A DNA stretch of 64,000 bases from Neorhizobium petrolearium (GCF_017873175.1 NZ_JAGGJW010000001.1:732488-796487), one strand, 5' to 3'. Numbered from the stretch's first letter, positions 36,718 to 45,455 are shown. Numbers and translations: made by a program. The notes: generated from the letters alone by a model not told the origin.

Positions 36718-37542
36718 ATGCCGATTTCTCTTCGACCTTTCCGCCGAATCCTTGGCCTTTCCTCCGTTCTTGCGGCAGGTGTCGCATTGGCGGGCTGCCA
36801 GGTGCCATTCGTCACCGATACGAGCCGGATGAACCCGGACGTCTTCGTCCAGGAGACGGCGCCGGTTTTTTATGTTCCCCCTTATGCCGATCCTCCGACG
36901 AACCAGCCGCCTCCGACGCCGGGCGCTATCCCGCAGCGGCGCCAGCTCTACCCGTCTGATTTCCATCAGACCTACGGCCTGCCGGTGTCCAATCCCGTGC
37001 ATCGAACCCTGTATGGCGTGGTCCGCGACGAGGGGCATACGCTTCCGGCCGTCCCCTATTCGCGAATCGATGCCCGATACCTGCGCCAGGAGGTCGATTA
37101 TCGCACCGGCGAGGCCCCCGGCACGATCGTCGTCGATACGCGGCAGCGTTTCCTCTATTTCGTCCAGCCGGGCGGCAAGGCGATCCGTTACGGCGTGGGC
37201 CTCGGCAAGGCGGGCTTTTCCTGGCATGGCCGTGGCGTCATCCAGCATAAGGCGAAATGGCCGCGCTGGACGCCGCCCAACGATATGGTGGCCCGCCAGC
37301 CGGAACTGCGCAAGTTTGCCGCTTCCGAAGGCGGGTACAATCCGGGCCTCAACAATCCGCTCGGCGCCCGGGCGCTCTATATCTACAAGGATGGCAAGGA
37401 CACGCTCTATCGGGTCCACGGTACGCCGGATTGGCAATCGGTCGGCAAGGCGACGTCATCCGGCTGCGTGCGCATGTTCAATCAGGATGTCATCGATCTC
37501 TTCGACCGGGTTCCGTCCGGCACGCCGATCGTCGTCATCTGA
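36718..37542 (+). CDS. L,D-transpeptidase lipoprotein (first of two)
   Basis: 274 residues. Lipoprotein signal with lipobox LAGC, Cys27, then a Pro-rich linker. The YkuD catalytic domain occupies about 130-274 with VDTRQRFLYFVQPGGKAIRY, HGTPDWQSVGKATSSGCVRM and nucleophile Cys250. These enzymes make 3-3 peptidoglycan cross-links or tether outer-membrane proteins to the wall. The ATG at 36718 gives a proper signal; a frame from 36613 does not. Paralogue of the next gene. Confidence 0.92.
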   Translation: MPISLRPFRRILGLSSVLAAGVALAGCQVPFVTDTSRMNPDVFVQETAPVFYVPPYADPPTNQPPPTPGAIPQRRQLYPSDFHQTYGLPVSNPVHRTLYGVVRDEGHTLPAVPYSRIDARYLRQEVDYRTGEAPGTIVVDTRQRFLYFVQPGGKAIRYGVGLGKAGFSWHGRGVIQHKAKWPRWTPPNDMVARQPELRKFAASEGGYNPGLNNPLGARALYIYKDGKDTLYRVHGTPDWQSVGKATSSGCVRMFNQDVIDLFDRVPSGTPIVVI

Positions 37543-37569
37543 ACCGCGGGAAGGGATGTGGAATTGTCC

Positions 37570-37595
37570 AAGGGAGCGGTTTCGGCTGCTCCCTT
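37570..37595 (+). terminator. Hairpin after the first L,D-transpeptidase gene
   Basis: Arms AAGGGAGC (37570-37577) and GCTCCCTT (37588-37595), ten-base loop, followed by only a weak T-run. A plausible but not strong terminator, 27 bases after the stop codon. Confidence 0.5.
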
Positions 37596-37766
37596 CACGT
37601 TTCATCCCATCTGTTTGAGACATCGTGTCCATATTGTGAACAGTTGCTTAATTATCGCAGACCTATGCTCGAACGCCACGGCAGGGATTCGGAACCTTTC
37701 AGCCGCCCTTCCGTTGAAGTATGCTTTTTTTGAGTTCAGGCGTTTCCATCGAGCGGTCCTCCACAC

Positions 37767-38489
37767 ATGATTCATAAAACTCCCTATTCCCGCCGGGGCT
37801 TCCTGTCCCTTCTGGGCGTCGGCACGGCCTCGACCCTGGCCGGATGTGCTTCGACGGTGCCTGGGCCAGGCGACACGATGATCACCTATCGGGAGGGAGG
37901 CAGCGTCCGCCGGCCGGCTATCCTGCCCGGCAGCAGCCCGGAACTGGATCAGATGTACGGCACGGTGGTCGATGGCGGTTTCGTCATCCCGGCCATTCCT
38001 TATCAGCAGATCAATCCCCGCTACTATCGCCAGCGCGTTCTTGATCCGACCGGCGAGCGTCCCGGCACGGTGGTCGTGGACACGCCATCCCGCTTCCTCT
38101 ACCTCGTCGAGCCCGGCGGCTCGGCGATGCGCTATGGTGTCGGCATCGGGCGCGAAGGCTTCGCATGGTCCGGCGAAGGTGTCATCCAATGGCGTCAGAA
38201 ATGGCCGAAATGGACTCCGCCGAACGACATGATCGCCCGCCAGCCGGAGCTTGCGAAATATTCGGCGGACAATGGCGGCATGCCGCCGGGGCTTACGAAT
38301 CCCCTCGGCGCCCGCGCGCTTTATATCTTCCAGAACGGCCAGGACACGCTCTATCGCCTGCACGGCTCGCCGGAATGGAACTCGATCGGCAAGGCCGTTT
38401 CTTCCGGCTGCGTTCGCCTGATGAACCAGGACATCATCGATCTCTACGAACGCGTGCCCCAGAAGGCGCGTGTGGTGGTCTGGCAGTAA
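37767..38489 (+). CDS. L,D-transpeptidase lipoprotein (second of two)
   Basis: 240 residues. Combined Tat and lipoprotein signal: SRRGFLSLLGVGTASTLAGC with lipid-carrying Cys27. YkuD domain with VDTPSRFLYLVEPGGSAMRY, HGSPEWNSIGKAVSSGCVRL and nucleophile Cys215. Very similar in its catalytic half to the previous protein, so the pair arose by tandem duplication, but it has a shorter linker and a different export signal. A 224-base gap with a hairpin suggests separate transcription. Confidence 0.92.
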   Translation: MIHKTPYSRRGFLSLLGVGTASTLAGCASTVPGPGDTMITYREGGSVRRPAILPGSSPELDQMYGTVVDGGFVIPAIPYQQINPRYYRQRVLDPTGERPGTVVVDTPSRFLYLVEPGGSAMRYGVGIGREGFAWSGEGVIQWRQKWPKWTPPNDMIARQPELAKYSADNGGMPPGLTNPLGARALYIFQNGQDTLYRLHGSPEWNSIGKAVSSGCVRLMNQDIIDLYERVPQKARVVVWQ

Positions 38490-38546
38490 ATCAGACCTGC
38501 GATCAGCCTGGACGGAACCCATCTGGTGACGGAGGAGGTGCCGCCC

Positions 38547-38698
38547 ATGCTCGAAATCGATGCTACGCTCGTCAAACGCCTGGTCTCCGCGCAATTTCCG
38601 CACCGGGATCGCCGATCTGCGGGAAAAGGATCCACCGGTGCGATACCCGCCGCCGCTGGATCAACGGATCGTGGCGGCTCATCTCATGATGGCCTGAC
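38547..38698 (+). pseudogene. Possible remnant of an aminoglycoside-phosphotransferase-like gene
   Basis: Behind a very strong ribosome-binding site (GGAGGAGGTG), the first 19 codons read MLEIDATLVKRLVSAQFPH, the typical N-terminus of APH-type kinases of this size in soil bacteria. The expected continuation is missing, and the frame then drifts into residues with no family likeness. A second frame reads GIADLREKDPPVRYPPPLDQ before TGA at 38695. I read it as the leftover ends of a deleted gene; it could instead be chance. Confidence 0.35.
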
Positions 38699-38757
38699 CT
38701 TTGCGGGAACCTCCTCCGGAACTCCCTCGTTGAAGCGGAAGCCACTCGCAGAAGCCC

Positions 38758-39165
38758 ATGCCGCAGAATTCACTATGGCGGGCTCACAGCTACGCCTGGA
38801 TCACGATGGCGTTTTTCATTTTCAGTCTGATCGGGCACTGGCTGTTCGGCTGGTTCGCCTTCGTTCAGGAACAGGTGGAACACGGGCAGGCGGTCGAGCT
38901 TTCGGGTTACCTGATGGAAATGCTGCGGGATACCTATGAGAACTGGCAGTCCGAATTCCTTCAGCTCCAGTGGCAGGTCGGCGGCCTGGCGTTCTTCCTG
39001 TTCCTGGGCTCGCCGCAATCCAGGGAGGGCTCTGACCGCCTGGAGGCGAAGATCGACGTCATCCTGGGCAGGGTGGACCCGGTGGATGGCGACGGCGTCA
39101 TCCGCGAACTGGATGAGCGCTATTGCGGGCGCCATACGGTTGAGCCCGAAGCGCACAAGACGTGA
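38758..39165 (+). CDS. DUF6766-like small membrane protein
   Basis: 135 residues. Helix one about 12-35 (YAWITMAFFIFSLIGHWLFGW), then EQVEHGQAVELSGYL, a short segment DTYENWQSEFLQLQWQVGGL and helix two FFLFLGS. The pattern GHWLFGW, EHG, ENWQSEFLQ is that of the DUF6766 family. Function unknown. Convergent with ohrR five bases away. Confidence 0.72.
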   Translation: MPQNSLWRAHSYAWITMAFFIFSLIGHWLFGWFAFVQEQVEHGQAVELSGYLMEMLRDTYENWQSEFLQLQWQVGGLAFFLFLGSPQSREGSDRLEAKIDVILGRVDPVDGDGVIRELDERYCGRHTVEPEAHKT

Positions 39166-39169
39166 CTTC

Positions 39170-39628
39170 TCATGAGGCCGACAGCAACCTCTCCTTGAGC
39201 GCCACCAGTCCGTCGCGCAGTGCCGCGGCTTCATCGAGGCTGCAGCCGAGGGCTTTGCCGATCGCTTCCGTTACGCCGGCGGCCTCGTTCTTAAGCTCGG
39301 CGCCTTTTCCCGTGAGCGAAATCCGGACCTGGCGCTCGTCGTCGCGATCGCGTTTGCGGGCGACGAACCCGGCCTGCTCCAGCCGCTTGAGAAGGGGTGA
39401 GAGCGTACCGGAATCAAGCCCCAGCCGGTCGCCGATCGCCTTCACCGGCTGGCCGTCTTCTTCCCAGAGCGCGATCATCACCAGATATTGCGGATAGGTA
39501 AGCCCCAGCGGCTCGAGCAGCGGCTTATAGGTCCGGTTGAAGGCATGTGCAGCACCATAGATCGCAAAGCAGAGCTGCGCATCAAGCTTGATTTCGAAAT
39601 TCTGCGAATCGCGTGCGGTTTTCTGCAT
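39170..39628 (-). CDS. ohrR: Organic hydroperoxide-sensing repressor (MarR family)
   Basis: 152 residues. The reactive cysteine of OhrR is Cys20 in KLDAQLCFAIYGA; the tyrosine-rich partner segment TYKPLLEPLGLTYPQYLVM follows. Winged helix has LGLDSGTLSPLLKRLEQAGF and RKRDRDDERQVRISLT. Peroxide oxidation of Cys20 releases it from DNA. Divergent from ohr with palindromic operators between. The start MQKTARD is the family N-terminus; a longer frame exists. Confidence 0.95.
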   Translation of the reverse strand: MQKTARDSQNFEIKLDAQLCFAIYGAAHAFNRTYKPLLEPLGLTYPQYLVMIALWEEDGQPVKAIGDRLGLDSGTLSPLLKRLEQAGFVARKRDRDDERQVRISLTGKGAELKNEAAGVTEAIGKALGCSLDEAAALRDGLVALKERLLSAS

Positions 39629-39699
39629 GGCCGGTCCTGTCTTCACACATCTGTGCTCTATCTTTTCCCGAGTTTGCATTTTCGCAGGCTTGACGTTCG

Positions 39700-39745
39700 A
39701 TTGCAATGCGCGTAATTAGATTGCGCGCAATTGATTTGCGAGCAA
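39700..39745. promoter_or_regulatory. OhrR operator region
   Basis: Contains the perfect 12-bp palindrome ATTGCGCGCAAT (39720-39731) within a run of related half-sites (GCAATGCGCG, TTTGCGAGCAA). OhrR of Agrobacterium and Xanthomonas binds similar A/T-flanked palindromes between ohrR and ohr. It overlaps the likely promoters of both genes. Confidence 0.65.
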
Positions 39746-39768
39746 TATATCCCGAAGGGAGTTTGAAG

Positions 39769-40191
39769 ATGCCCATTCTCTACACGACCAAGGCTTCCGC
39801 CACCGGCGGCCGTGCCGGCCACGCCCGTTCCGCAGACGGTGTTCTCGATGTAAACCTCACGGTTCCGAAGGAGCTTGGCGGAGACGGTGCTACCGGCACC
39901 AATCCGGAACAGCTTTTTGCTGCCGGCTATTCCGCCTGCTTCCTGGGCGCGCTGAAATTCGTCGCCGGCAAGGAAAAGGTGAAGATCCCCGAAGACGCAA
40001 AGGTGACGGCAACCGTCGGCATCGGCCCGCGCGAAGATGGCGGCGGCTTCGGCATCGAAGTTTCGCTCTCGGTCGATATTCCAGGCGTCGAGCGCTCGAT
40101 AGCTGAAGACCTCGTTGCCAAGGCGCATATTGTCTGCCCCTACAGCCACGCCATGCGCACCTCGACCGAGGTTCCGGTCTCGGTCGCCTGA
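39769..40191 (+). CDS. ohr: Organic hydroperoxide resistance protein
   Basis: 140 residues, complete Ohr/OsmC-family thiol peroxidase that reduces lipid and organic hydroperoxides. Reactive Cys57 in GYSACFLGA and resolving Cys123 in VCPYSHAMR are both present, as is the family start [17 protein letters not shown]. Ribosome-binding site GAAGGGAG. Followed by a strong terminator. Regulated by the divergent OhrR. Confidence 0.97.
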   Translation: MPILYTTKASATGGRAGHARSADGVLDVNLTVPKELGGDGATGTNPEQLFAAGYSACFLGALKFVAGKEKVKIPEDAKVTATVGIGPREDGGGFGIEVSLSVDIPGVERSIAEDLVAKAHIVCPYSHAMRTSTEVPVSVA

Positions 40192-40270
40192 TCGGCTTCA
40201 TGTCAGCGAAGTTTCCGAGATTTGCTGCTCCGATGTTCAACGATCCGAAACCGGCACAACCCGGAAACAG

Positions 40271-40305
40271 ACTGCCCGCAGCGATGCTGCGGGCAGTGTG
40301 TTGTT
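40271..40305 (+). terminator. Terminator hairpin after ohr
   Basis: Perfect 12-bp stem ACTGCCCGCAGC / GCTGCGGGCAGT with loop GAT, followed by GTGTTGTT. Lies between convergent ohr and the GMC gene and could stop transcription from both sides. Confidence 0.75.
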
Positions 40306-40315
40306 CGGCCGAATG

Positions 40316-41863
40316 TCAACCTTCAGCGTTCGCAGTCACGTCTTTGCGACCGATCTGCGAGACGCAACGTGCGGCAAGCAGCAGCAACATCATTGTCGGG
40401 TTCGCGCCGCCACCGGTCGGGAGTACGGATGTGGAAAGGAGTTGCACATTCGGCACCGTGAAAACCCTGAGATCGGCGTCAACCACGCCTTCTTTTTCAG
40501 TGGCCGCCATTCGGGTCGAGCCGGTCGGGTGATATATTCCTCCTCCGCGCGCCAGCGCTGCTTCTGCCTGCCCGGCGCCCATCCGCCTGAAACGGGTGAT
40601 CGCCGACAAAGAAAGCTTGCCCCACATGGCCTCGAAAGCGTCTACCGAACGTGTCAGGTTCTGCTTGTCTCTTTCGGTTACTTCCCAGGAAATGACTGCA
40701 AGCGGATTGCCGAATGCATCACGTCGATCCGATGAAAGCGAGATGCGATTTTCGGTGATGGGTTCCTGTTCGATGACCATATGTACAGGGAGTTTGGCGC
40801 CGTCCGGAAAAAGGAGGCGTTTGCGATAATAGCGCGACCAGGTCGCCCGAACCAACCATGGTGCGGTTCTAACCAGTCCCACGATGTCACTTGCGGCAGG
40901 CAGTCGCCTCTTTTGCAGTGAACGGAAGACGCCACGCAATACGTCGAAGCCGCCCTTTCCATCAGTTTCGAAGGCGATATGCGCAAAGCTCGGTCGTATC
41001 TTTGCTCTCAGGTCGGTATCGCTTCCCAGTTCGAAGCGCAGGTTGCGCATCGTTCCGTTTTTCTCGAAACGGAAGCCGACATGCTGATTGAGTTCAGAGA
41101 AAGCGGAGGCGACGATCTCGCCGACGGGCGTGGACAGATGATCGCAGAAATTCCGGCCCAATTCGGGAGAGCGAACGGAAATGATGCCCTCGTGCTGCGC
41201 GTCCATGAGCAGGGCGAGCCTCGTCGTTTCGATCGCGCCCGCTGATATGATGTAGCGATCGGCTGAAACCGACAGTTCGTCGCCGGACAGGGTCTTTGCC
41301 GTAATCTTTCTGAGCATGGAGCGATCGAGAGAGAAATCGGTGACGGTCGCATTGAGCCAGACTTCGAGATTTGGCAAGATTTCCAGCCGATCCCTCGTAA
41401 GGTTGTAAACGTTCCGCTTCTTGAAGGGTGGCCATTTCGCCAGACGGGCCGTGTGGGTTGTCGACGACAAGTCCGCCAATTCGTAACCACCTTGCGCCAG
41501 ACCGAAGACATTTTCCACCAAAGGGATGAACGGACGAAGATCTTCCATGGTCACAGGCCATTTGGCCATTTCAAGATCTTCGTTCTGAAAGGGGATAAGG
41601 GCCCCGCCCCATCTGGTGGAAGTGCCGCCAATGCATCGGAACCTGCCGTGGGCGGCTCCATCATAAATGGATTTCAGATGTACGACTTCGTTGAGCGGAT
41701 GTTCTTCCGCATTCTGGTGGAATCCGCCGGACTCTAGGCAGATCACATCATGCCCGGCTTCAGCCAGCCATACACTGACAAGCAGTCCTGTCGTTCCCCC
41801 GCCGATAACCAGGATATCCGCCTTGGCTTCCAGCCGACCGGCGCCACTCAAATCCTTGATCAT
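40316..41863 (-). CDS. FAD-dependent GMC-family oxidoreductase
   Basis: 515 residues. FAD-binding start ADILVIGGGTTGLLVSVWLA (about 14-33), then GGTSTRWGGAL as the GMC-like signature and a C-terminal PTGSTRMA...VPNVQLLSTSVLP-GGGANPTM part that is typical of the GMC C-terminal domain. It would oxidise an alcohol, probably of a sugar or cyclitol. ATG overlaps the stop of the aldo-keto reductase gene as ATGA, so the two are translationally coupled. Specific substrate unknown. Confidence 0.82.
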   Translation of the reverse strand: MIKDLSGAGRLEAKADILVIGGGTTGLLVSVWLAEAGHDVICLESGGFHQNAEEHPLNEVVHLKSIYDGAAHGRFRCIGGTSTRWGGALIPFQNEDLEMAKWPVTMEDLRPFIPLVENVFGLAQGGYELADLSSTTHTARLAKWPPFKKRNVYNLTRDRLEILPNLEVWLNATVTDFSLDRSMLRKITAKTLSGDELSVSADRYIISAGAIETTRLALLMDAQHEGIISVRSPELGRNFCDHLSTPVGEIVASAFSELNQHVGFRFEKNGTMRNLRFELGSDTDLRAKIRPSFAHIAFETDGKGGFDVLRGVFRSLQKRRLPAASDIVGLVRTAPWLVRATWSRYYRKRLLFPDGAKLPVHMVIEQEPITENRISLSSDRRDAFGNPLAVISWEVTERDKQNLTRSVDAFEAMWGKLSLSAITRFRRMGAGQAEAALARGGGIYHPTGSTRMAATEKEGVVDADLRVFTVPNVQLLSTSVLPTGGGANPTMMLLLLAARCVSQIGRKDVTANAEG

Positions 41864-42666
41864 GCAGCGGACTCGGCTATGCGGGCATATTGCGGCAAGC
41901 GTTCCGGGCGGAGCGTGCTGACGATCACGGCTCCCGACCGGTTTCGCCGCAATGCATCCATGAGGATATTTTCCACACTTGCATGGTTGCCGCTGCTGCG
42001 GGCGCCGCTCACATAGCCGTAGGTCACCTGCATGGGCAGGCCGTATCGCGACAACGCATCGGCTTCGCGGTTTTCCAGGCTGTCCAGAACCTGCACATAT
42101 TGGCAAAGGGCAACGCAGTGCTCGGCAATCGGTGCTACCCTGTCTGCCGTGCTTGCAAGGCCGAAATTTTTGACCTTCCCGGCTTTCACGCAATCCTCGC
42201 GCCATCGGAGCCATTCATCGGTACGAACCGTGCCAGGGTCCGGTTCGTGAAGCGTGTAGACGTCGATGCGGTCCCTTCCCAGCCGTCTGAGGCTTCGTTC
42301 CAGAGCGACTTTGGCTCTTGCCAGGTCGAAGGTCTTGGTGGGGGCGGATATGGGCTTTATAACCCGGCCGGCCGCTTTACGTAGGAAGATCAGCGCATCT
42401 GGCTGTGCTTCTCCGCCCGGCGAATAGATGCCGACCTTTGTCGTGACGGTGAGGGCGGGATGCTCGCGCAGCACCTGCTTCAGGTCCCGCTCGGCTGCGC
42501 CGAAGCCGTAATATGGCGCGGTATCGAAATGCGTGAAACCGGCGTCAACCGCAGCCTTCAGCAACCGATAACGAGTATCCGGACGTCCGGCGTTAAATAG
42601 GGATGCGGTTCCGAGAATAAAACGCGAGCAACGTAAATTGATCCCAGGTATGACTACTTGCTTCAA
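41860..42666 (-). CDS. Aldo/keto reductase, coupled to the GMC oxidoreductase
   Basis: 268 residues from a TTG start behind GGAGA; the ATG 66 bases earlier lacks a ribosome-binding site. AKR barrel with Asp and Tyr in FDTAPYYGFGAAE, Lys in TTKVGIYSP and His in YTLHEPDPG, so the catalytic tetrad is whole. It reduces an aldehyde or ketone with NADPH. With the coupled GMC enzyme, it could carry out an oxidation-reduction pair, for example inversion of a sugar centre; that is inference. The start region is AT-rich compared with its neighbours. Confidence 0.8.
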   Translation of the reverse strand: MKQVVIPGINLRCSRFILGTASLFNAGRPDTRYRLLKAAVDAGFTHFDTAPYYGFGAAERDLKQVLREHPALTVTTKVGIYSPGGEAQPDALIFLRKAAGRVIKPISAPTKTFDLARAKVALERSLRRLGRDRIDVYTLHEPDPGTVRTDEWLRWREDCVKAGKVKNFGLASTADRVAPIAEHCVALCQYVQVLDSLENREADALSRYGLPMQVTYGYVSGARSSGNHASVENILMDALRRNRSGAVIVSTLRPERLPQYARIAESAA

Positions 42667-42793
42667 ATTTATATCTCCAAATACACCTCGCCAGCCTGCC
42701 TGAGATTTTATGTAAGTCCAGTGAAATTTCATTGAAAAACAAACGGACCCATGCGCCTTGCGATAGTGTCCGGATGGCTGCCGTATCGCCTTT

Positions 42794-43279
42794 CTACCTG
42801 ATCCCGTTCAGCGTCTTTCTCAGCCGGTTCGGCTCGTCGTCGCCGAAGCTCTTGTTAAGCTCGGCGTCGATCTCGGCATGCACGCGCGTCCAGATCGGCA
42901 ATGCGGCGGAAAGCATGGTCATCCCGTCATTCGTCAGCCGCAAAAGCTTGCCGCGCCGGTCCTTCGGATCGGTTCCGGTCTCTATGAGGCCGCGCCGTTC
43001 GAGCACCTTCAACGCTGCCGTCAGGGTCGTGCGGTCCATCGCGAGCACGTTTGCGACCTGGCTCATGGTCGCCGGCTCCGGCCGGTTCAGCGCCATCATC
43101 ATCGAAAACTGCCCGTTGGTGAGGCCGATCGGCTTCATTGCATTGTCGAAACGGCGCGCCAGGGCACGCGCCGCCCGCTGCACGTGAAGGCAAAGGCACG
43201 TATCGCGAACATGCAGTGTCGTCGAAAAAGGGATGGCTTCGATGGTGGACGAGGCCGGATGAGTCGGGTTTGACAGCAT
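42794..43279 (-). CDS. MarR-family transcriptional regulator
   Basis: 161 residues. Winged helix at about 55-120 (PIGLTNGQFSMMMALNRPEP; VLAMDRTTLTAALKVLERRG; TDPKDRRGKLLRLT). Two cysteines in RDTCLCLHVQRAAR near residue 28-30 are placed as in redox-sensing MarR proteins, so thiol oxidation could be the signal. Divergent from the DUF899 operon with a near-perfect operator between, so it is probably its repressor. Confidence 0.9.
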   Translation of the reverse strand: MLSNPTHPASSTIEAIPFSTTLHVRDTCLCLHVQRAARALARRFDNAMKPIGLTNGQFSMMMALNRPEPATMSQVANVLAMDRTTLTAALKVLERRGLIETGTDPKDRRGKLLRLTNDGMTMLSAALPIWTRVHAEIDAELNKSFGDDEPNRLRKTLNGIR

Positions 43280-43287
43280 GGAATTAT

Positions 43288-43305
43288 TATGTTGATATCA
43301 ACGTA
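43288..43305. promoter_or_regulatory. MarR operator upstream of the DUF899 operon
   Basis: TATGTTGATATCAACGTA: the central 12 bases GTTGATATCAAC are a perfect palindrome, and the 18-mer has only one mismatched pair. It sits nine bases from the marR start codon and 22 from the DUF899 start, so binding would block both. Confidence 0.7.
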
Positions 43306-43326
43306 CCATGTCAAGCAAGGGAGGCC

Positions 43327-44091
43327 ATGATGGACGTCACCGTTTCGCCGAAGAATTCGCCAGAAAACGCGGTTGTATCTCGCGAGGAATGGCTGGAGGC
43401 GCGTCGCAAGCTTCTGGCGATGGAGAAAGAGGAGACCCATCTGCGCGACAAGGTGCGCGCCGAACGCCAGGCGCTACCCTGGGTGAAGATGGACAAGGAC
43501 TACGTCTTTGATACGCCGACGGGCAAGAAGACGCTGGCCGAACTTTTCGACGGTCGCAGCCAGTTGGTCATCTATCATTTCATGCTCGGTCCGGAATGGG
43601 ATGCCGGCTGCCCCGGGTGTTCTTTCCTGTCGGATCATATCGACGGAACGCTGCCGCACTTGAACAATCATGATGTTACCTTTGTCGCGGTCGCCCGCGC
43701 GCCGCTCGACAAGATCGAGGCCTACAAGAAGCGGATGGGTTGGAAATTTCCCTGGGTTTCGTCCTTCGGTTCGGATTTCAATTTCGATTTCCACGTCTCC
43801 TTCACCAGGGAGGATCTGGCAAAGGACAAGGTCTTCTACAATTTCTCCGCCATCCCCCCGGAACAGGCGCATGACGAGCTGCCGGGCCTTTCGGCTTTCT
43901 ACAAGAACGAGAAAGGCGAGGTGTTCCACACCTATTCGAGCTATGCCCGCGGCGGCGAGGAGATGATCGGTACGCTGATGATCCTGGATCGCGCGCCGCT
44001 CGGCCGCAACGAGAGCTCGACGATGAATTTCGTCAAGCGCCACGATGAGTATGAACAGAAGCCGGAGGCGGGTTCATCCTGTTGCCATTAA
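43327..44091 (+). CDS. DUF899 thioredoxin-like protein
   Basis: 254 residues. Family marks: VSREEWLEARRKLLAMEKEE, LPWVKMDKDYVFDTPTGKKT, and a thioredoxin-like core with MLGPEWDAGCPGCSFLSDHI, where CPGC is a CxxC redox pair, followed by VARAPLDKIEAYKKRMGWKF. C-terminus ends in a Cys-Cys-His. The family is found in stress or detoxification operons but has no settled reaction. First gene of an operon with DUF1579 and VOC proteins, under the divergent MarR. Confidence 0.88.
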   Translation: MMDVTVSPKNSPENAVVSREEWLEARRKLLAMEKEETHLRDKVRAERQALPWVKMDKDYVFDTPTGKKTLAELFDGRSQLVIYHFMLGPEWDAGCPGCSFLSDHIDGTLPHLNNHDVTFVAVARAPLDKIEAYKKRMGWKFPWVSSFGSDFNFDFHVSFTREDLAKDKVFYNFSAIPPEQAHDELPGLSAFYKNEKGEVFHTYSSYARGGEEMIGTLMILDRAPLGRNESSTMNFVKRHDEYEQKPEAGSSCCH

Positions 44092-44129
44092 GCTGGCTCA
44101 TCATCGGCCATCATGAAGGAGGAGCGATA

Positions 44130-44606
44130 ATGGAAATGGAATTGGCCAAGCCGCAGGCCGAACATGGCTTTCTTGAAAGGATGGTTGGCATCTGGGAAGT
44201 CAGCTCGCCGGACATGGGCACCGACGAGAAGTGGGTGGAAGTGGTTCGTTCGCTGCACGGCATCTGGTTCGTCGCCGAGGGCAACGGCAACATGCCGCAA
44301 GGCGGAGGAGCCGCCACCACCATGCTCACTCTCGGCTACGATCCGGCCAAGGGCAAATATGTCGGAAGCTGGATCGGCTCTATGATGGCTTATTTGTGGG
44401 TCTACGAGGGCGAGGTTTCCGCCGACGGCACGACGCTCAGCCTCTACACGACCGGTCCCGATTTCGCGGAACCGGGCAAGACCGGCGAATATCGCGAGCA
44501 GATCATCTTCAAGGATGATGATCACCGCATCTTCAATTCCAGCGCCAAGCAGCCGGACGGCACCTGGAAGCAGTTCATGGAAGCGCAATATACGCGCAAG
44601 CGCTGA
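44130..44606 (+). CDS. DUF1579-family protein
   Basis: 158 residues from the ATG behind AAGGAGGAG. Beta-rich single domain with the family pattern: MVGIWEVSSPDM, EVVRSLHGIWFVAEGNG, LGYDPAKGKYVGSWIGSMMA and an SADGTTLSLYTTGPDF hairpin. Lipocalin-like fold is probable. No known reaction; a ligand-binding or small-molecule handling role fits its operon. 38 bases after the DUF899 gene. Confidence 0.85.
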   Translation: MEMELAKPQAEHGFLERMVGIWEVSSPDMGTDEKWVEVVRSLHGIWFVAEGNGNMPQGGGAATTMLTLGYDPAKGKYVGSWIGSMMAYLWVYEGEVSADGTTLSLYTTGPDFAEPGKTGEYREQIIFKDDDHRIFNSSAKQPDGTWKQFMEAQYTRKR

Positions 44607-44645
44607 GCTTGCCTGCGTCGAACCTATCTCACGGAGGAAACAATC

Positions 44646-45455
44646 ATGTTGCAGACCGCTTCAGGGTCTCGTTCCGAGACCCATGGCAAGTTCATCTGGT
44701 GTGAGTTGATGACGCCCGACACCGATGCCGCCGGCAAGTTCTATTCGTCGGTGGTCGGCTGGAAGGTGAAAGACGCAAGCATGCCGGGCATGTCCTATTT
44801 CCTGTTCGAAATGGGGGAGGGCGATAATTGCCCCGGCATCGGCGGCATGATGAATTTCCCGCCGGAGCTAGAAGGCAAGATCCCCCCGAACTGGACCGGC
44901 TACGTCGCAATCGACGACGTCGACCGGACGGCGAAGGATTTTGCAGAAAATGGCGGTCGCGTGCAGCGCGAGCCGGAGGATATTCCGGGCATTGGCCGTT
45001 TCGCTGTCGTCGCCGATCCGCATGGGGCGGTCATCTGCATCATGACGCCGTTGCCAATGGAAAGCCCGCCGCAGGAATTGGCGCCGGAAGCGGTCGGCAA
45101 TGTCGGGTGGCGCGAACTCTATGCCGGCAACGGCCAGGAAGCCTTCGACTTCTATTCAAAGATGTTCGGCTGGACGCTCGATCACGACTTCGACATGGGG
45201 CCGATGGGCGTCTACAAGATCTTCTCCCACAACGGCCGTCCGGTCGGCGGCATGATGACCAAGCCGGCCGACATGCCGATGGCCTGCTGGAGCTATTACT
45301 TCAATGTCGAGGCGATCGATGTGGCGATCGGACGCGTCACCGCCGGTGGTGGCAAGATCGTCAACGGCCCGATGGAGGTTCCCGGCGGCAGCTGGATCGT
45401 CAATTGTGTTGATCCCCAAGGGGCCTATTTCTCGCTCGTCGCGCCGAAGCGGTAA
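44646..45455 (+). CDS. Two-domain VOC-family protein (glyoxalase/bleomycin-resistance fold)
   Basis: 269 residues. Two tandem VOC domains at about 14-130 (KFIWCELMTPDTDAAGKFYS; WTGYVAIDDVDRTAKDF; ADPHGAVICIM) and 148-265 (VGWRELYAGNGQEAFDFYSK; WSYYFNVEAIDVAIGRV; DPQGAYFSLV). Possible metal ligands (His, Glu) are only partly visible. VOC proteins bind or open electrophilic small molecules. Third gene of the MarR-controlled operon. Confidence 0.88.
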   Translation: MLQTASGSRSETHGKFIWCELMTPDTDAAGKFYSSVVGWKVKDASMPGMSYFLFEMGEGDNCPGIGGMMNFPPELEGKIPPNWTGYVAIDDVDRTAKDFAENGGRVQREPEDIPGIGRFAVVADPHGAVICIMTPLPMESPPQELAPEAVGNVGWRELYAGNGQEAFDFYSKMFGWTLDHDFDMGPMGVYKIFSHNGRPVGGMMTKPADMPMACWSYYFNVEAIDVAIGRVTAGGGKIVNGPMEVPGGSWIVNCVDPQGAYFSLVAPKR

